Shown here one piece after another: positions 45,746 to 54,712 of a stretch of DNA of 64,000 bases (the stretch's first letter is position 1; each line of letters starts with the position of its first letter). Position numbers and translations under genes: made by a program. Under the pieces are notes generated by a model. It saw only the letters and a program-made list of their open reading frames with translations. It searched no databases and was not told the origin of the DNA. Source of the stretch: JAHEZL01 sp046074525 (GTDB lineage Bacteria; Bacteroidota; Bacteroidia; Flavobacteriales_C; GCA-002722245); assembly GCA_046074525.1 (NCBI GenBank), contig JBJTOK010000066.1, positions 20,358-84,357 of the forward strand. Direction: 5' to 3'.

Positions 45746-46393
45746 TTATTTGAATATTATTTGTGTGTTCAGGTAATCGGGATGATCGACAAGGTTTTCA
45801 AGTGTTGAGCTGACAAACATGTTTTTTTTGTCCTTCGATAATTTACAGTTCTTATTACTGCAGGAGCTGATTTCTTTGGGGAAATGAATGATGCTGGTGT
45901 ACTTACTTTGCTTAAAAAGTGCCGAAAAATCCTTCTTTTTCGCTGTCATGTTTTTGGCCAGCGGTTGTAATTTATCCTGACGAGTGAAGCTGTTATCTTT
46001 TTGCGAAAAAGGAAAAAAGGCATTGGTTGTTTTGGTATCGGAGCAAATAATAGTGTAGGCTTCCCTGAAACTGGTGAGATTATTGAAATCGAATTTCACC
46101 GTGAAAATAAAGGATTTGTAATCTCTGGTGATGCTCACATTTTTGAGTCCCTTATGTGCTTTCAGCAGTGCTTCCTTGCGCACTATCTCTTTTTCTACTT
46201 CGGCTTTTTTAGGAACGCGGGTGCCAAAAACACTGTCGAGTTTCATATAAGAAGCTATCTGTACCTTACTGGCACTCATGTTAATCGTGACTTTATACGA
46301 ACCTGAATAATTGGGCTGGAAACGAATGTCTTCCACTATTTCAAAGCAGGACGAAAGGAACAGTACAGCTATGATGCACAGCAGCAGTCGCAT
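45746..46393 (-). CDS. Hypothetical lipoprotein
   Basis: A 215-residue protein with lipobox VLFLSSC (Cys16) and a mature domain that begins FEIVEDIRFQPNYSGSYKVTINMSASKVQI, a pattern I have met in Bacteroidota lipoproteins but cannot name. The remainder is basic, with SSCSNKNCKLSKDKK near the end. It follows the RemB-like gene by one base on the same strand and precedes the large exported protein by 59 bases, so the three could be one unit of cell-envelope proteins. Confidence 0.68.
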   Translation of the reverse strand: MRLLLCIIAVLFLSSCFEIVEDIRFQPNYSGSYKVTINMSASKVQIASYMKLDSVFGTRVPKKAEVEKEIVRKEALLKAHKGLKNVSITRDYKSFIFTVKFDFNNLTSFREAYTIICSDTKTTNAFFPFSQKDNSFTRQDKLQPLAKNMTAKKKDFSALFKQSKYTSIIHFPKEISSCSNKNCKLSKDKKNMFVSSTLENLVDHPDYLNTQIIFK

Positions 46394-46394
46394 C

Positions 46395-48068
46395 TTAAAA
46401 ATCGTAATAGTAATTGTACAGGGCGCTGCGCAGACCTACGTATACATAGGTAAGATTGGAGTTGGTGATTTCATTCGACTGCTGGCGGATCATCACCCCC
46501 GTTTCAACACGCAGGTTTGTGGTGGGATTGACCAGGTAGGCCGCCTTAAAATCGGCATACATCAAGGTGTTTCGGAGGCCTTGTCCTATCGTATGTCCGA
46601 AATCCCCATTGTCCCCTGAAATTTTCGCACGATTATAATTGTAGCTGTAGTTCACATTCTGTCCGTAATTGGTATTCGCAGTATCAGCTCCATAAACAGC
46701 ATAGCTGATGCGTGATTCGAGGAAGATGCGTTTGTAATGGTAATTCAGGAATAGCAATCCTTCCATAAAATTTGCTCCAAGCGGATGTGCCAGCGGCATA
46801 TTGTAATGTGTGTATGTGCTTGATGAATATTGGGCTGTAGCCGAATCACCATAATGCGAATAGGTGTAAGGGCGCACCATATTCCCTTCTACCTGAAGGT
46901 TCAGGTTTTTGATCTTAAATAAGTCGAAAGCTTTTACGCCCAACTGGAAACCAAATTTATTTCCCCACCATCCCGATGCTTTTTTGAGCAGCTGGAAGTT
47001 GAATTCATCTATTATTACCTGACCGTAAACATAGCTTTTGTTGCTCAACTTGAATTTGGAAGTAGCGCCCATCAGTACGTTATCGGCCGAGCCATTGGCA
47101 AACTCTACAGGTCGCAGGAAAATTACAGGGTTGAGATACTGGAACTCATACATTCTGTTGTTGGAAGCAGCGGAAATAATGGCTTCAAACAAACTCACAT
47201 TCCAGCGCTTTGTTACGTTCCAGCTGAGGTAATGAAAGTTACCGTATTTCTTTGGAAGAAGTGCGTCCTGCTGTCCACCGAAGCCCACCTGCTGAAACTG
47301 TGTAAAGAGGTTGATATACTCGATGTGCCAGAATTTGGTAGTGATTTTTAGGAAGGGGTAATTAAATGAATTGTCGGATAGCAAAAGTGAGCGGTAGCCA
47401 TCGCCTATGAACAACCTGTCGTGACCAAACTGGAAATTGAAATGTTTGTTCGGACTGAATGAAATCAAGCCGCTGGCGCGATTAAAATCGTAGCCCACGG
47501 TATCCTTGAAAAGCTTGGCACGCCCCTGTCCGGGTACCACGCCATTGTGCTCCGTAATGTAATCGTTAATGTAAGGGAGGAACCTGGCTTGTGATTCAAG
47601 GAAAGACGAAGAAAAGAAAAATTTCTTGCCTATTTGCCCATCAATCAGAAAACCTCTGGTATTGGTAAAAGTACCGTTTTTTGTTCCGTAAATATTGCCG
47701 TAAGCCAGGTCTAACAAGGGGTTGATGTTTATTTTCACATCTTTTTCCTTAATAACAATGAGGTTTTCGCGGTTCAGTTTCCTTTCTCCCCAAAGCAGAG
47801 TCCTGCTCCACCAGGTTTTCCCCAGGAGGTTAGGTGTGGTTTCCTTGTTAAATTGCTGGTAAAGAGAATCCATATCTGCATTTTCTTCCACTACCTGGTA
47901 AATCAGCGGTTTAAAAGAAGTGTGCACATCCTGGTTAAGTTTGTTGAGGTCTTTATCAATTAAGCGATTCCATTGATGATTCAGCGGAAAATTCACGGAT
48001 TGTGAAAAGACATTGTTTGCAACGCTTAGCAAAAGGACGAGGAGTAGTTGGATGTAGGTTTTCATCAA
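46395..48068 (-). CDS. RemB-like / capsule-assembly outer-membrane barrel protein
   Basis: A 557-residue outer-membrane protein with a signal peptide (about 22 residues, FSQ) and a large beta barrel rich in aromatic residues. The blocks IGKKFFFSSSFLESQARFLPYINDY, FNFQFGHDRLFIGDGYRSLLLSDNSFNYPFLKI and MYEFQYLNPVIFLRPVEF are typical of the gliding protein RemB and related Wzi-like capsule assembly proteins. Its 5' end overlaps the wecA-like gene by four bases, which supports a role in surface polysaccharide attachment or gliding. The exact role is inferred. Confidence 0.75.
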   Translation of the reverse strand: MMKTYIQLLLVLLLSVANNVFSQSVNFPLNHQWNRLIDKDLNKLNQDVHTSFKPLIYQVVEENADMDSLYQQFNKETTPNLLGKTWWSRTLLWGERKLNRENLIVIKEKDVKININPLLDLAYGNIYGTKNGTFTNTRGFLIDGQIGKKFFFSSSFLESQARFLPYINDYITEHNGVVPGQGRAKLFKDTVGYDFNRASGLISFSPNKHFNFQFGHDRLFIGDGYRSLLLSDNSFNYPFLKITTKFWHIEYINLFTQFQQVGFGGQQDALLPKKYGNFHYLSWNVTKRWNVSLFEAIISAASNNRMYEFQYLNPVIFLRPVEFANGSADNVLMGATSKFKLSNKSYVYGQVIIDEFNFQLLKKASGWWGNKFGFQLGVKAFDLFKIKNLNLQVEGNMVRPYTYSHYGDSATAQYSSSTYTHYNMPLAHPLGANFMEGLLFLNYHYKRIFLESRISYAVYGADTANTNYGQNVNYSYNYNRAKISGDNGDFGHTIGQGLRNTLMYADFKAAYLVNPTTNLRVETGVMIRQQSNEITNSNLTYVYVGLRSALYNYYYDF

Positions 48069-49153
48069 ACTGTATCCGAAATAGATTGCGACGTCTTATT
48101 TTTCTTGAGGATCAGCGAAGGGATGTAGGCCAGCAGGCTACACAAGGCGATTACAGTGATAAGCATCACGATCGCAGACACGTGTTGCTGCATAACTATC
48201 ACCAATGCAATGATCATAAGGTTCGCTAATACAATGATTGACGTGGCTTTGATGTGCGACATTCCCAGCGCCAGTAAGCGGTGATGGATGTGATTCTGGT
48301 CGGCATGCAATGGTGATTTCCCGCTAAAGATCCTCAATGTAAATACTCTCAGGGTGTCAAAAAGAGGTTCTATAAGGATACCAAAAGCAACGATAGGCAC
48401 GGAATTAAAGCTGTAATCGGCATATTGCTCACCCAGTATGGAGTTCAGATGAATGAACTTTATGGTGAGAACACCAATCACAAGGCCGGTAATTAAGGAA
48501 CCTGTATCGCCCATAAAAATCTTGGCCGGGGTGATGTTATAATACAGGAAGGCCAGCAGCGCTGCTATGGTGATAAAGGCCAGCAAAGCCCAGTCGAGAG
48601 CATGACCGGTAAGGAAAAACCAACAGCCGAATACCGATAGGATCACCACTCCTATAGAGGCTGCGAGAGTATCGATGCCATCAATCAGGTTAAAGCCGTT
48701 CATGATCACGAGGATGGTAAAAATAGAGAGTGCAATGCTCAGGTATTCGTTGATTTCTCCTATGCCGAGGAAGCCGTACATGCCCGTGAGGCGCACATCA
48801 CCAAGAATCACCACAATGGATGTGGCGATGATTTGACCCACCATCTTTTTCAGAGGAGCGATGATAATGATATCGTCCTTTATGCCGATAAAAAATACCA
48901 CCACGATAGCACAGATGATAAAACGGCGCTCGGGGAATACAGCGTTGGAGAACAGCGACAGGGAAACAATGAGTCCGGCAAAAAGTGCCAGTCCGCCCAA
49001 GGTTGGGATTTTTGTGGTATGTGATTTTCTTTCATCGGGTTCATCAAACAAATGCTTCATTTTAGCTACGTTGATGATAGATGGGATAGAGAAAAAACAA
49101 ATAAGGAATGCCGTAAGCGAAGACAAAAATATTAACTCCGTGTTTGATAACAT
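48065..49153 (-). CDS. WecA-like undecaprenyl-phosphate sugar-1-phosphate transferase
   Basis: Membrane enzyme that would start a polysaccharide chain by moving a HexNAc-1-phosphate to undecaprenyl phosphate. It has 362 residues with about ten membrane segments. Family motifs are DEPDERKSHTTKIPTLGG (loop 1), GIKDDIIIIAPLKKM, GFNLIDGIDTLAASIG, KIFMGDTGSLITGLVIG and the carbohydrate-recognition HADQNHIHHRLL. The last motif is the WecA/GT4 type rather than MraY. The sugar cannot be told from sequence. Overlaps the RemB-like gene by four bases. Confidence 0.92.
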   Translation of the reverse strand: MLSNTELIFLSSLTAFLICFFSIPSIINVAKMKHLFDEPDERKSHTTKIPTLGGLALFAGLIVSLSLFSNAVFPERRFIICAIVVVFFIGIKDDIIIIAPLKKMVGQIIATSIVVILGDVRLTGMYGFLGIGEINEYLSIALSIFTILVIMNGFNLIDGIDTLAASIGVVILSVFGCWFFLTGHALDWALLAFITIAALLAFLYYNITPAKIFMGDTGSLITGLVIGVLTIKFIHLNSILGEQYADYSFNSVPIVAFGILIEPLFDTLRVFTLRIFSGKSPLHADQNHIHHRLLALGMSHIKATSIIVLANLMIIALVIVMQQHVSAIVMLITVIALCSLLAYIPSLILKKNKTSQSISDTV

Positions 49154-49170
49154 AGGTTCCTTTATTCCTG

Positions 49171-49178
49171 CAAAAATA
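49171..49178 (-). promoter_or_regulatory. -7 element TATTTTTG of the wecA-like gene
   Basis: Exact TAnnTTTG on the minus strand, 17 bases before the ATG at 49153. No TTG at -33. Confidence 0.55.
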
Positions 49179-49271
49179 TCAAAATATTGATATGGATTGA
49201 AAATAAAGTGAAAAGGCTTAAAAATGGGTATGGAAAATCTGTGTGAAAGTGGGTTTTGAGATCGGGTGAAA

Positions 49272-50483
49272 TCAATTCAGCTTCTTCAGGTAATCCAGCA
49301 TTCTTTCGGCCAGTTTAACCCTGTCGAATTCTTTTACAAGTTCTTCGCAACCCTTCTGAAACTCAGCATATAAGAGTTTGTCGTCTTTCATTTCATAAAG
49401 GCAGTTGAGGAAGGATTCCTTGTCTTCAGGGATGAAACAGAGTCCGGCATTGAAGTTTTCAATGATTTCTTTCGATTCACCTTCCACCCCAAGGAGGATG
49501 GGTTTCCTCATGGCTGCCGACTCAAATATTTTAGAAGGGATAACGGTTTTAAAGGTATCTGATCTCTTGAGGTGTACGAGGGCTACATCAACTATAGAGA
49601 CATAATCAATCACTTTGTCCTTAGCCACATTATCAAGAAAAAGCACATTGGTAATTCCATTTTCCTTAGCAATGCGCAGCAGGTTTTGCTTTTCGGCCCC
49701 TTCACCCAGAAACAAAAAATGAACATTGTCGTTTTCGGTTTCTTTAGCGAAGTTCAGGAAGAAGTCGAGTTTATGCGCCATTCCATGGGTACCAATATAA
49801 CCTACAATGAATTTGTCCTCCAGTCCGAGTTCCTTTAAAAGCGCAGTACACTTGTCCTTAGGCTGGAAAAGGTTAAGATTAGCGCCATTTTTCACCACCT
49901 GTATTTTCTTTTCATCAATGCCGCGGCCAACAATATTCTTCTTAAATGCTTCAGTCACGGTAATAATCATAGTTGCCCTGCGGTAGAGGAAAAGCTCAAG
50001 TTTTTCCAGGGTCCGGAAAACGCGTCCGTCTTCTTTCATGGCACTTACGGCTTTGATGGATTCGGGCCATAAGTCGCGGACTTCAAACACCCAAGGTTTT
50101 CTTTTCAATACGGATAGCAACCAGCCTGTAGGAGTAGTAAAAAATTGCGGGGAAGTGGCGATGATGAGATCGGTTTTCACAAACAATCCGGCCCAGAAAG
50201 CCATAAATCCAAAGCTCATGAAATCGATGATTCTTTTTACAAAACCTTCATTGGCAGTGATATAGGACCAAACACGAATGACCCTGATGCCATTGATATA
50301 TTCAACCTGACGGAGTTTGTTTTTGTAGCCGGGATACACTTTTCCTTTGGGGAAATTAGGGGCGCAGGTAATTACAGTAACCTCAACACCCTGTTTGATC
50401 CACTCCATGCAGTGTTCATAGGTGCGCGTAGCAGGAGCGTTAACTTCCGGAGGAAAATTATCTGTAATAAATAAAATACGCAT
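49272..50483 (-). CDS. Glycosyltransferase family 4 (WbuB-like)
   Basis: A 403-residue GT-B enzyme that adds a sugar during polysaccharide or O-antigen synthesis. N-terminal cues: ILFITDNFPPEVNAPATRTYEHCMEW and FEVRDLWPESIKAV. C-terminal cues: FIVGYIGTHGMAHKLDFFLNFA, HFLFLGEGAEKQNL and the nucleotide-sugar site SKIFESAAMRKPILLGVEGES with the E-x7-E pattern. These are of the WbuB type, whose known members transfer L-fucosamine-like sugars; the substrate here is unproven. It lies two bases downstream of the heparinase-like gene, so they are one unit. Confidence 0.9.
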   Translation of the reverse strand: MRILFITDNFPPEVNAPATRTYEHCMEWIKQGVEVTVITCAPNFPKGKVYPGYKNKLRQVEYINGIRVIRVWSYITANEGFVKRIIDFMSFGFMAFWAGLFVKTDLIIATSPQFFTTPTGWLLSVLKRKPWVFEVRDLWPESIKAVSAMKEDGRVFRTLEKLELFLYRRATMIITVTEAFKKNIVGRGIDEKKIQVVKNGANLNLFQPKDKCTALLKELGLEDKFIVGYIGTHGMAHKLDFFLNFAKETENDNVHFLFLGEGAEKQNLLRIAKENGITNVLFLDNVAKDKVIDYVSIVDVALVHLKRSDTFKTVIPSKIFESAAMRKPILLGVEGESKEIIENFNAGLCFIPEDKESFLNCLYEMKDDKLLYAEFQKGCEELVKEFDRVKLAERMLDYLKKLN

Positions 50484-50485
50484 CT

Positions 50486-52033
50486 CTATAGTTTCACCCT
50501 TGTGACAGAGGTGGTTATGTCGCTTTCAAATTCAATTTTAGCCCGAGTCCCTTCTCCTAAGATATTAAAATCTTCGGCATGGGCATACTTTTGCAAAGAT
50601 ACGGTTTTTACCTTATCAAAGGATATTTTCCAGTTGGCGGCATACAACACATTGTTTTCCAAAACAACTTTTACCGAAGGATGGAAGTGCAAGTGGAATA
50701 TGCCGTTTATATCCTTTCCTTTCAGCTCATCGCTGATAAGGAATTCGATATCATTTATCTTTTTCCAGTTGCGGGAATGAATAGTGCCGGCATAACCATT
50801 ATGGTGCGCGGCGATTTCATCTTTTTGCTCCAGGTCGATAACCACCTTGCAACGCTTGCCAACGCGGAACCCCCCCCAGGTATCTACCTGATTTTGTCCG
50901 TTTACACACACAGTGTTGTGACACGCTGTACCACGTTCCTCTTCGCGGCGCGGATTCTTCTCATAAGTGGAAATTCCGGTGTCGGTGATCACTGGTCCGC
51001 CATCATAGAGCACAAAGGAAAAAATATCGGCGTGGGCGTGGCCGGGAATATAATCGGGCCCCACTTTCCCTACGTCCATAATAAGTTCGGCGCCATCAAT
51101 ATCCCATTTCCGGTAACCTGAATCAGATAAAGTTGCAGCGCCGGAGGAGATGCCCAGCCTTTGGGCATAGGCGAAAATTTCTGCCGATGGGGGAGCAATA
51201 TTTTTTGCCGAATCATTAAGCAGCGGGATGTCTCCGTTGCGCAAAGTCATTGTTCGCAGCCAGGCCAGCATTTTTGTTGCATAATTGCGCAGTGTCTCGA
51301 GTTCTATTTTGTTTGTGGCGAAGGAGCAGCAATCAAGCAAACGGGTGAGGATGATTTGATGGTACATCGGACTAAGCTCAAAATGCCCGCCATCCTTCAG
51401 CGTTTGCTCTTTCAGTTCTTCGCTGATGAGTTTGAATCCTTTGCTCCTGAGTTGATCATCATTGAAGTATAATCCGCCAATGTACAGGGAAAAAGCATTT
51501 TCCAGCAGGTGATTGCCCAGTAAATGATATTCAATATGTTGTTGTAAAATGCGGTACTGACTGTATAAGCTCTGGTCGATGTCCTTATCCTGAAGCTTAT
51601 GTTTACAGATAAATTTTATCCAGTTAATGCCGCGCAGCGAAATAGGGTAGGGTTCATTGGCATTTTTGAGCTGAGGCAGCTGGGGGATAAAATTCCGGAT
51701 GAGGGAAAGACCTTCTTCTTTGTTGATTGCCGATTGATTGAGGAAATCGAAATAGTTGAGGTTGTAGGTCCATAATTTTCCGTTGAGCGGATAGTCCCAA
51801 TTGATTTTTTCAAAAGTTACGGGCAGATTCAAAAACGTAAAAGTGTTTTGATGATAAGAATCATGAGCCTTGATCCATTCGGTAAAAACTAAAAGCTCTC
51901 CTTTTTTATAATGATTGAACGCAGGACGGTAGCCGGTAAATTTCCTGAAGAGGGCACGGAATTTATAGTATAGCTGATAAAAAATCTGCCTGGTCCTGAG
52001 ATATTTTAATGTGTGATAATAGCGCGACAACAT
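50486..52033 (-). CDS. Heparinase II/III family protein
   Basis: From the ATG at 52033 the protein has 515 residues. N-terminal helical alpha/alpha toroid (MLSRYYHTLKYLRTRQIFYQLYYKFR ... NLNYFDFL, NPYPISLRGINWIKF-like block, LLGNHLLENAFSLYIGGLYF) is followed by a C-terminal beta sheet (GHAHADIFSFVLYDGGPVITDTGISTYE, RGTACHNTVCVNGQNQVD). This is the polysaccharide-lyase fold often found inside capsule gene groups. No signal peptide is seen, so it may act in the cytoplasm. A frame from 52186 would add 51 residues and overlap the divergent promoter; I rejected that start. Confidence 0.88.
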   Translation of the reverse strand: MLSRYYHTLKYLRTRQIFYQLYYKFRALFRKFTGYRPAFNHYKKGELLVFTEWIKAHDSYHQNTFTFLNLPVTFEKINWDYPLNGKLWTYNLNYFDFLNQSAINKEEGLSLIRNFIPQLPQLKNANEPYPISLRGINWIKFICKHKLQDKDIDQSLYSQYRILQQHIEYHLLGNHLLENAFSLYIGGLYFNDDQLRSKGFKLISEELKEQTLKDGGHFELSPMYHQIILTRLLDCCSFATNKIELETLRNYATKMLAWLRTMTLRNGDIPLLNDSAKNIAPPSAEIFAYAQRLGISSGAATLSDSGYRKWDIDGAELIMDVGKVGPDYIPGHAHADIFSFVLYDGGPVITDTGISTYEKNPRREEERGTACHNTVCVNGQNQVDTWGGFRVGKRCKVVIDLEQKDEIAAHHNGYAGTIHSRNWKKINDIEFLISDELKGKDINGIFHLHFHPSVKVVLENNVLYAANWKISFDKVKTVSLQKYAHAEDFNILGEGTRAKIEFESDITTSVTRVKL

Positions 52034-52078
52034 GACCCGAAGATAAATAAAAGAGTCGGAGAGCCAGATAATTTTACC

Positions 52079-52086
52079 TAAGTTTG
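52079..52086 (+). promoter_or_regulatory. -7 element TAAGTTTG of the acyltransferase gene
   Basis: Exact TAnnTTTG, 37 bases before the ATG at 52124. It lies in the 90-base divergent gap. No TTG at -33. Confidence 0.5.
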
Positions 52087-52123
52087 CTATAGTCACAAGA
52101 ACAGCTTCAATATTAGTACAAAT

Positions 52124-53164
52124 ATGAAATACCAGTACATTGATGCCCTGCGTGGTCTTGCCATTCTGGGTGTTGTGACTATTCATTGTGCTTTTAATTT
52201 GGGAGTAGATTTTTCTTTTTCATTTGCTACTCTCGCACTGCTGGGTCATAAAGGTGTTCAGCTTTTTTACATGGTAAGTGCGCTCACTTTAATGCTCTCT
52301 TATAAAAACAGGAGGGAAGAAAAATCACCAACAGGTAATTTCTTTATTCGTCGCTTTTTCAGGATAGCTCCTGTGTATTATCTCGCTTTGCTTTTGTATC
52401 AGCTGGCCTGGAGCACAGAATTCAAATCCGGGATTGTACTGAGTAATATTTTCTTTGTGCATGGCTTTTCTCCTTACTGGATCAATTCCGGAATACCGGG
52501 CGGATGGAGTGTTGGCGTAGAGATGACTTTTTATTTGCTTTTCCCTTTTGTTGTTGTTTTTATTACCAACCTGAACAGGGCATTGCTTTTTGCACTTTTT
52601 GCTTTCGTTCTCCGCATTGCCTTCTTTGTATATTTCTCTTCGCACCCTCTGGCCGATGATGCATCGTTATGGGAGCAATTCCTGGAGTATAATTTTATTA
52701 ATCAGTTGCCGGTGTTTGCATTGGGCTTCATCCTGTATTTTTTGATTTATGAAAGAAGTGCAGTACATCCATACGCCTTTTTATTGCTGGCGGCACTTAC
52801 GGTTTTTCTCTATGCCTGGGATTTGAAAGTGAATTATTTCCTAATGGAAATAGCTTTGTTTGTGCTGGCCTTTGCCTTATCGCAAAAGGAATTTCCATTG
52901 CTGGTCAACCCTGTGCTTACTTATATTGGGAAAATCAGTTTCAGCATGTATATCTGTCATATTGCCGTGATTTTTCTTCTTGAAGAGACTTCGATCGATC
53001 ATGCTTTCTCCAGTGCTGCGCTTAACTTTTTTCTTTATGAAAGTGTTGTGATTGTGGAGGCCGGCATTATTGCCAGTCTTTCTTATTATTTCATTGAGAA
53101 GCCTTTTATCAAATTGGGTCACCGTTTGGTACATAAAAGAGAAGCCAAGGCTAAGCTTCTGTAA
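52124..53164 (+). CDS. Acyltransferase family 3 membrane protein
   Basis: A 346-residue integral membrane O-acyltransferase with about ten segments. The family opening YIDALRGLAILGVVTIHCAF contains the catalytic-type His22, and RRFFRIAPVYYLALLLY and GWSVGVEMTFYLLFPF are standard blocks, with the closing YYFIEKPFIKLGHRL. Such proteins acetylate or otherwise acylate sugars, so it may modify the polysaccharide made by the divergent genes. Substrate unknown. Confidence 0.92.
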   Translation: MKYQYIDALRGLAILGVVTIHCAFNLGVDFSFSFATLALLGHKGVQLFYMVSALTLMLSYKNRREEKSPTGNFFIRRFFRIAPVYYLALLLYQLAWSTEFKSGIVLSNIFFVHGFSPYWINSGIPGGWSVGVEMTFYLLFPFVVVFITNLNRALLFALFAFVLRIAFFVYFSSHPLADDASLWEQFLEYNFINQLPVFALGFILYFLIYERSAVHPYAFLLLAALTVFLYAWDLKVNYFLMEIALFVLAFALSQKEFPLLVNPVLTYIGKISFSMYICHIAVIFLLEETSIDHAFSSAALNFFLYESVVIVEAGIIASLSYYFIEKPFIKLGHRLVHKREAKAKLL

Positions 53165-53256
53165 ATCAGTAAAATCAAATATTCCAGAATTCCCAAACCG
53201 TAAATCCCTTATGGTTTGCGCCAATAATTTGGCACTCTAACCAAAAGGAGACAAAT

Positions 53257-53586
53257 ATGGAAAATACCCTATCACCGATAGCCAAAACAATTATTGACCA
53301 AATCAATTATAACGACTGCTGTGCCCTCAATGCCTGGGGAGCCAGTAATTTTTCTTCCCTGTTGCCGTCAAAGGAATTCCAGGGAGGCATCAAATTTTCT
53401 GTTGATGGTGTTGAGTTTAAAGGCATCGTGAAAATTGAGTTGCGCTGGGTGGATGATTACCTTGTTTCCTTCATCAGGAACGGTCGGCTGCAACACCAGG
53501 TGAAACATGTATACCATGAAGCACTGGTTGATGTAATTGATTACGTGGAGGGTAAAAAGCTGAGCGGGAATGTCAACTACAAGTAG
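53257..53586 (+). CDS. Hypothetical protein
   Basis: A 109-residue soluble protein without signal peptide. It has the short segments IAKTIIDQINYNDCCALNAWGASNFSSLL and KGIVKIELRWVDDYLVSFIRNGR, suggesting a small alpha/beta fold. I recognise no family; the double Cys at residues 15-16 is the only distinctive feature. Its stop abuts the stop of the convergent DUF1801 gene with no gap. Confidence 0.6.
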   Translation: MENTLSPIAKTIIDQINYNDCCALNAWGASNFSSLLPSKEFQGGIKFSVDGVEFKGIVKIELRWVDDYLVSFIRNGRLQHQVKHVYHEALVDVIDYVEGKKLSGNVNYK

Positions 53587-53967
53587 TTATTTCTTCTTTG
53601 CCTTTTCCGTATTTTCCTTCACTCTGAATTTTACAATTTTCTCTATGAGTTTAAAAGGGATTGGTTCATCCAGCTGAAATTGCACTGAGCCTTTGCCTTG
53701 TTTGTATTTGGAAAGTTCCTTCTCAAAAGCTTTGTGTCCGGTAGGTGTAGCATAAAAACCAATGTGATTTTTATAGGCTGAAAAATAAACCAATGGTTTC
53801 CCTTTCAGCTTGTATCCAGGCATTCCATAACTGATGCCTTCTTCTGCATCGGGAGCGGCAGCTTTTATAATTTGTCGCATTTGCTGCAGATGCTTTTGCA
53901 CGTCAGCAGGAAATCCGGAGATGAAACCATCTACTGTTGAAGGTATTTTTGTGCTTTTCATAGTCAT
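53587..53967 (-). CDS. DUF1801 (YdhG/YobT-like) protein
   Basis: A 126-residue protein of the DUF1801 family, which has an iron-chaperone-like (frataxin-related) fold. Cues are VDGFISGFPADVQKHLQQMRQIIKAAAPDAEEGISYGMPGYKLKGKPLVYFSAYKNHIGFYAT and a basic C-terminus. ATG codons at 53967 and 53961 are both possible. A second, diverged member lies at 57470. The role in the cell is not established. Confidence 0.88.
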   Translation of the reverse strand: MTMKSTKIPSTVDGFISGFPADVQKHLQQMRQIIKAAAPDAEEGISYGMPGYKLKGKPLVYFSAYKNHIGFYATPTGHKAFEKELSKYKQGKGSVQFQLDEPIPFKLIEKIVKFRVKENTEKAKKK

Positions 53968-54054
53968 GTATGTAATTCTGAAAATATAAAATTTTCATGA
54001 CTGTCAATCATCCACCTGCAAATTCGCAGTAAGAAGCGCCACCAAATGGCATTT

Positions 54055-54082
54055 TTGCTCGGTATATAAGTCGCTACTTTTA
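54055..54082 (+). promoter_or_regulatory. cynS promoter (TTG-N17-TACTTTTA)
   Basis: A -33 TTG (54055-54057) is followed by 17 bases and TACTTTTA (54075-54082), which has one mismatch to TAnnTTTG. The ATG lies 20 bases further. Confidence 0.5.
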
Positions 54083-54102
54083 TTGCATTAAACATACAAA
54101 TT

Positions 54103-54543
54103 ATGACTAAACTGGAAATGACAGAAGCCATCATTATGGCAAAAGCAAAAAAGAAAATGAAATGGGAGGAAATTGCTGCGGCGCTTGCCCTTTCGGAAGT
54201 GTTTACTACTTCGGCTTGTCTCGGACAAAATACTTTCTCTAAAGCTGAAGCAGAAAAGCTGGGCATTCTGCTGGATCTTCCTTTTGATGTGGTGGAGGCC
54301 CTGCAGGTTTTTCCAACAAAGGGCCAGGGACAATCGGTTCCGTCCGATCCGCTGCTTTACCGCTTTTATGAAATATGCTACGTTTATGGTCCTACCATGA
54401 AGGAAATCATTCACGAAAAAATGGGCGATGGAATTATGAGCGCCATCGATTTCACTATGCACATTGATAAAGTAGAGGATCCAAAAGGCGATAGGGTGAA
54501 AGTTACTTTGAATGGAAAATTCCTGCCGTACAAGAAGTGGTAG
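54103..54543 (+). CDS. cynS: Cyanate hydratase (cyanase)
   Basis: Converts cyanate and bicarbonate to ammonia and CO2. The 146-residue protein has an N-terminal helical DNA-binding-like domain (MKWEEIAAALALSEVFTTSACLGQ) and the catalytic C-terminal domain. The active-site residues are in place: Arg87 and Glu90 in YRFYEICYVYGPTMKEIIHEKMGDGIMSAIDF, with Ser113; the spacing of Arg to Ser (26) matches Escherichia coli Arg96/Ser122. Cyanase forms a decamer. It stands alone on the plus strand with its own promoter; no cynT or cynX is nearby. Confidence 0.95.
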   Translation: MTKLEMTEAIIMAKAKKKMKWEEIAAALALSEVFTTSACLGQNTFSKAEAEKLGILLDLPFDVVEALQVFPTKGQGQSVPSDPLLYRFYEICYVYGPTMKEIIHEKMGDGIMSAIDFTMHIDKVEDPKGDRVKVTLNGKFLPYKKW

Positions 54544-54678
54544 TAAAACCCCGTGACCCTGAAAAATTGCTGGGTTTCTGTGGTTAAAATGGAGGAGTGT
54601 TAAGTTGTTATCCGGATATAGAAAAAAATATGCCGCCCCTGGCATCTTCTTTCTGTGGTAAATTGAAAGATGGATTAG

Positions 54679-54686
54679 TATCTTTG
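54679..54686 (+). promoter_or_regulatory. -7 element TATCTTTG of the lipoprotein gene
   Basis: Exact TAnnTTTG, 26 bases before the ATG at 54713. No TTG at -33. Confidence 0.55.
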
Positions 54687-54712
54687 ACAAGCAGAAGCAG
54701 AAATTTATCATC

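Noticed and set aside
52034..52186. N-terminal extension of the heparinase-family protein
   Set aside because: It runs through the divergent promoter gap and over the start of the acyltransferase gene; the ATG at 52033 gives the normal N-terminus.
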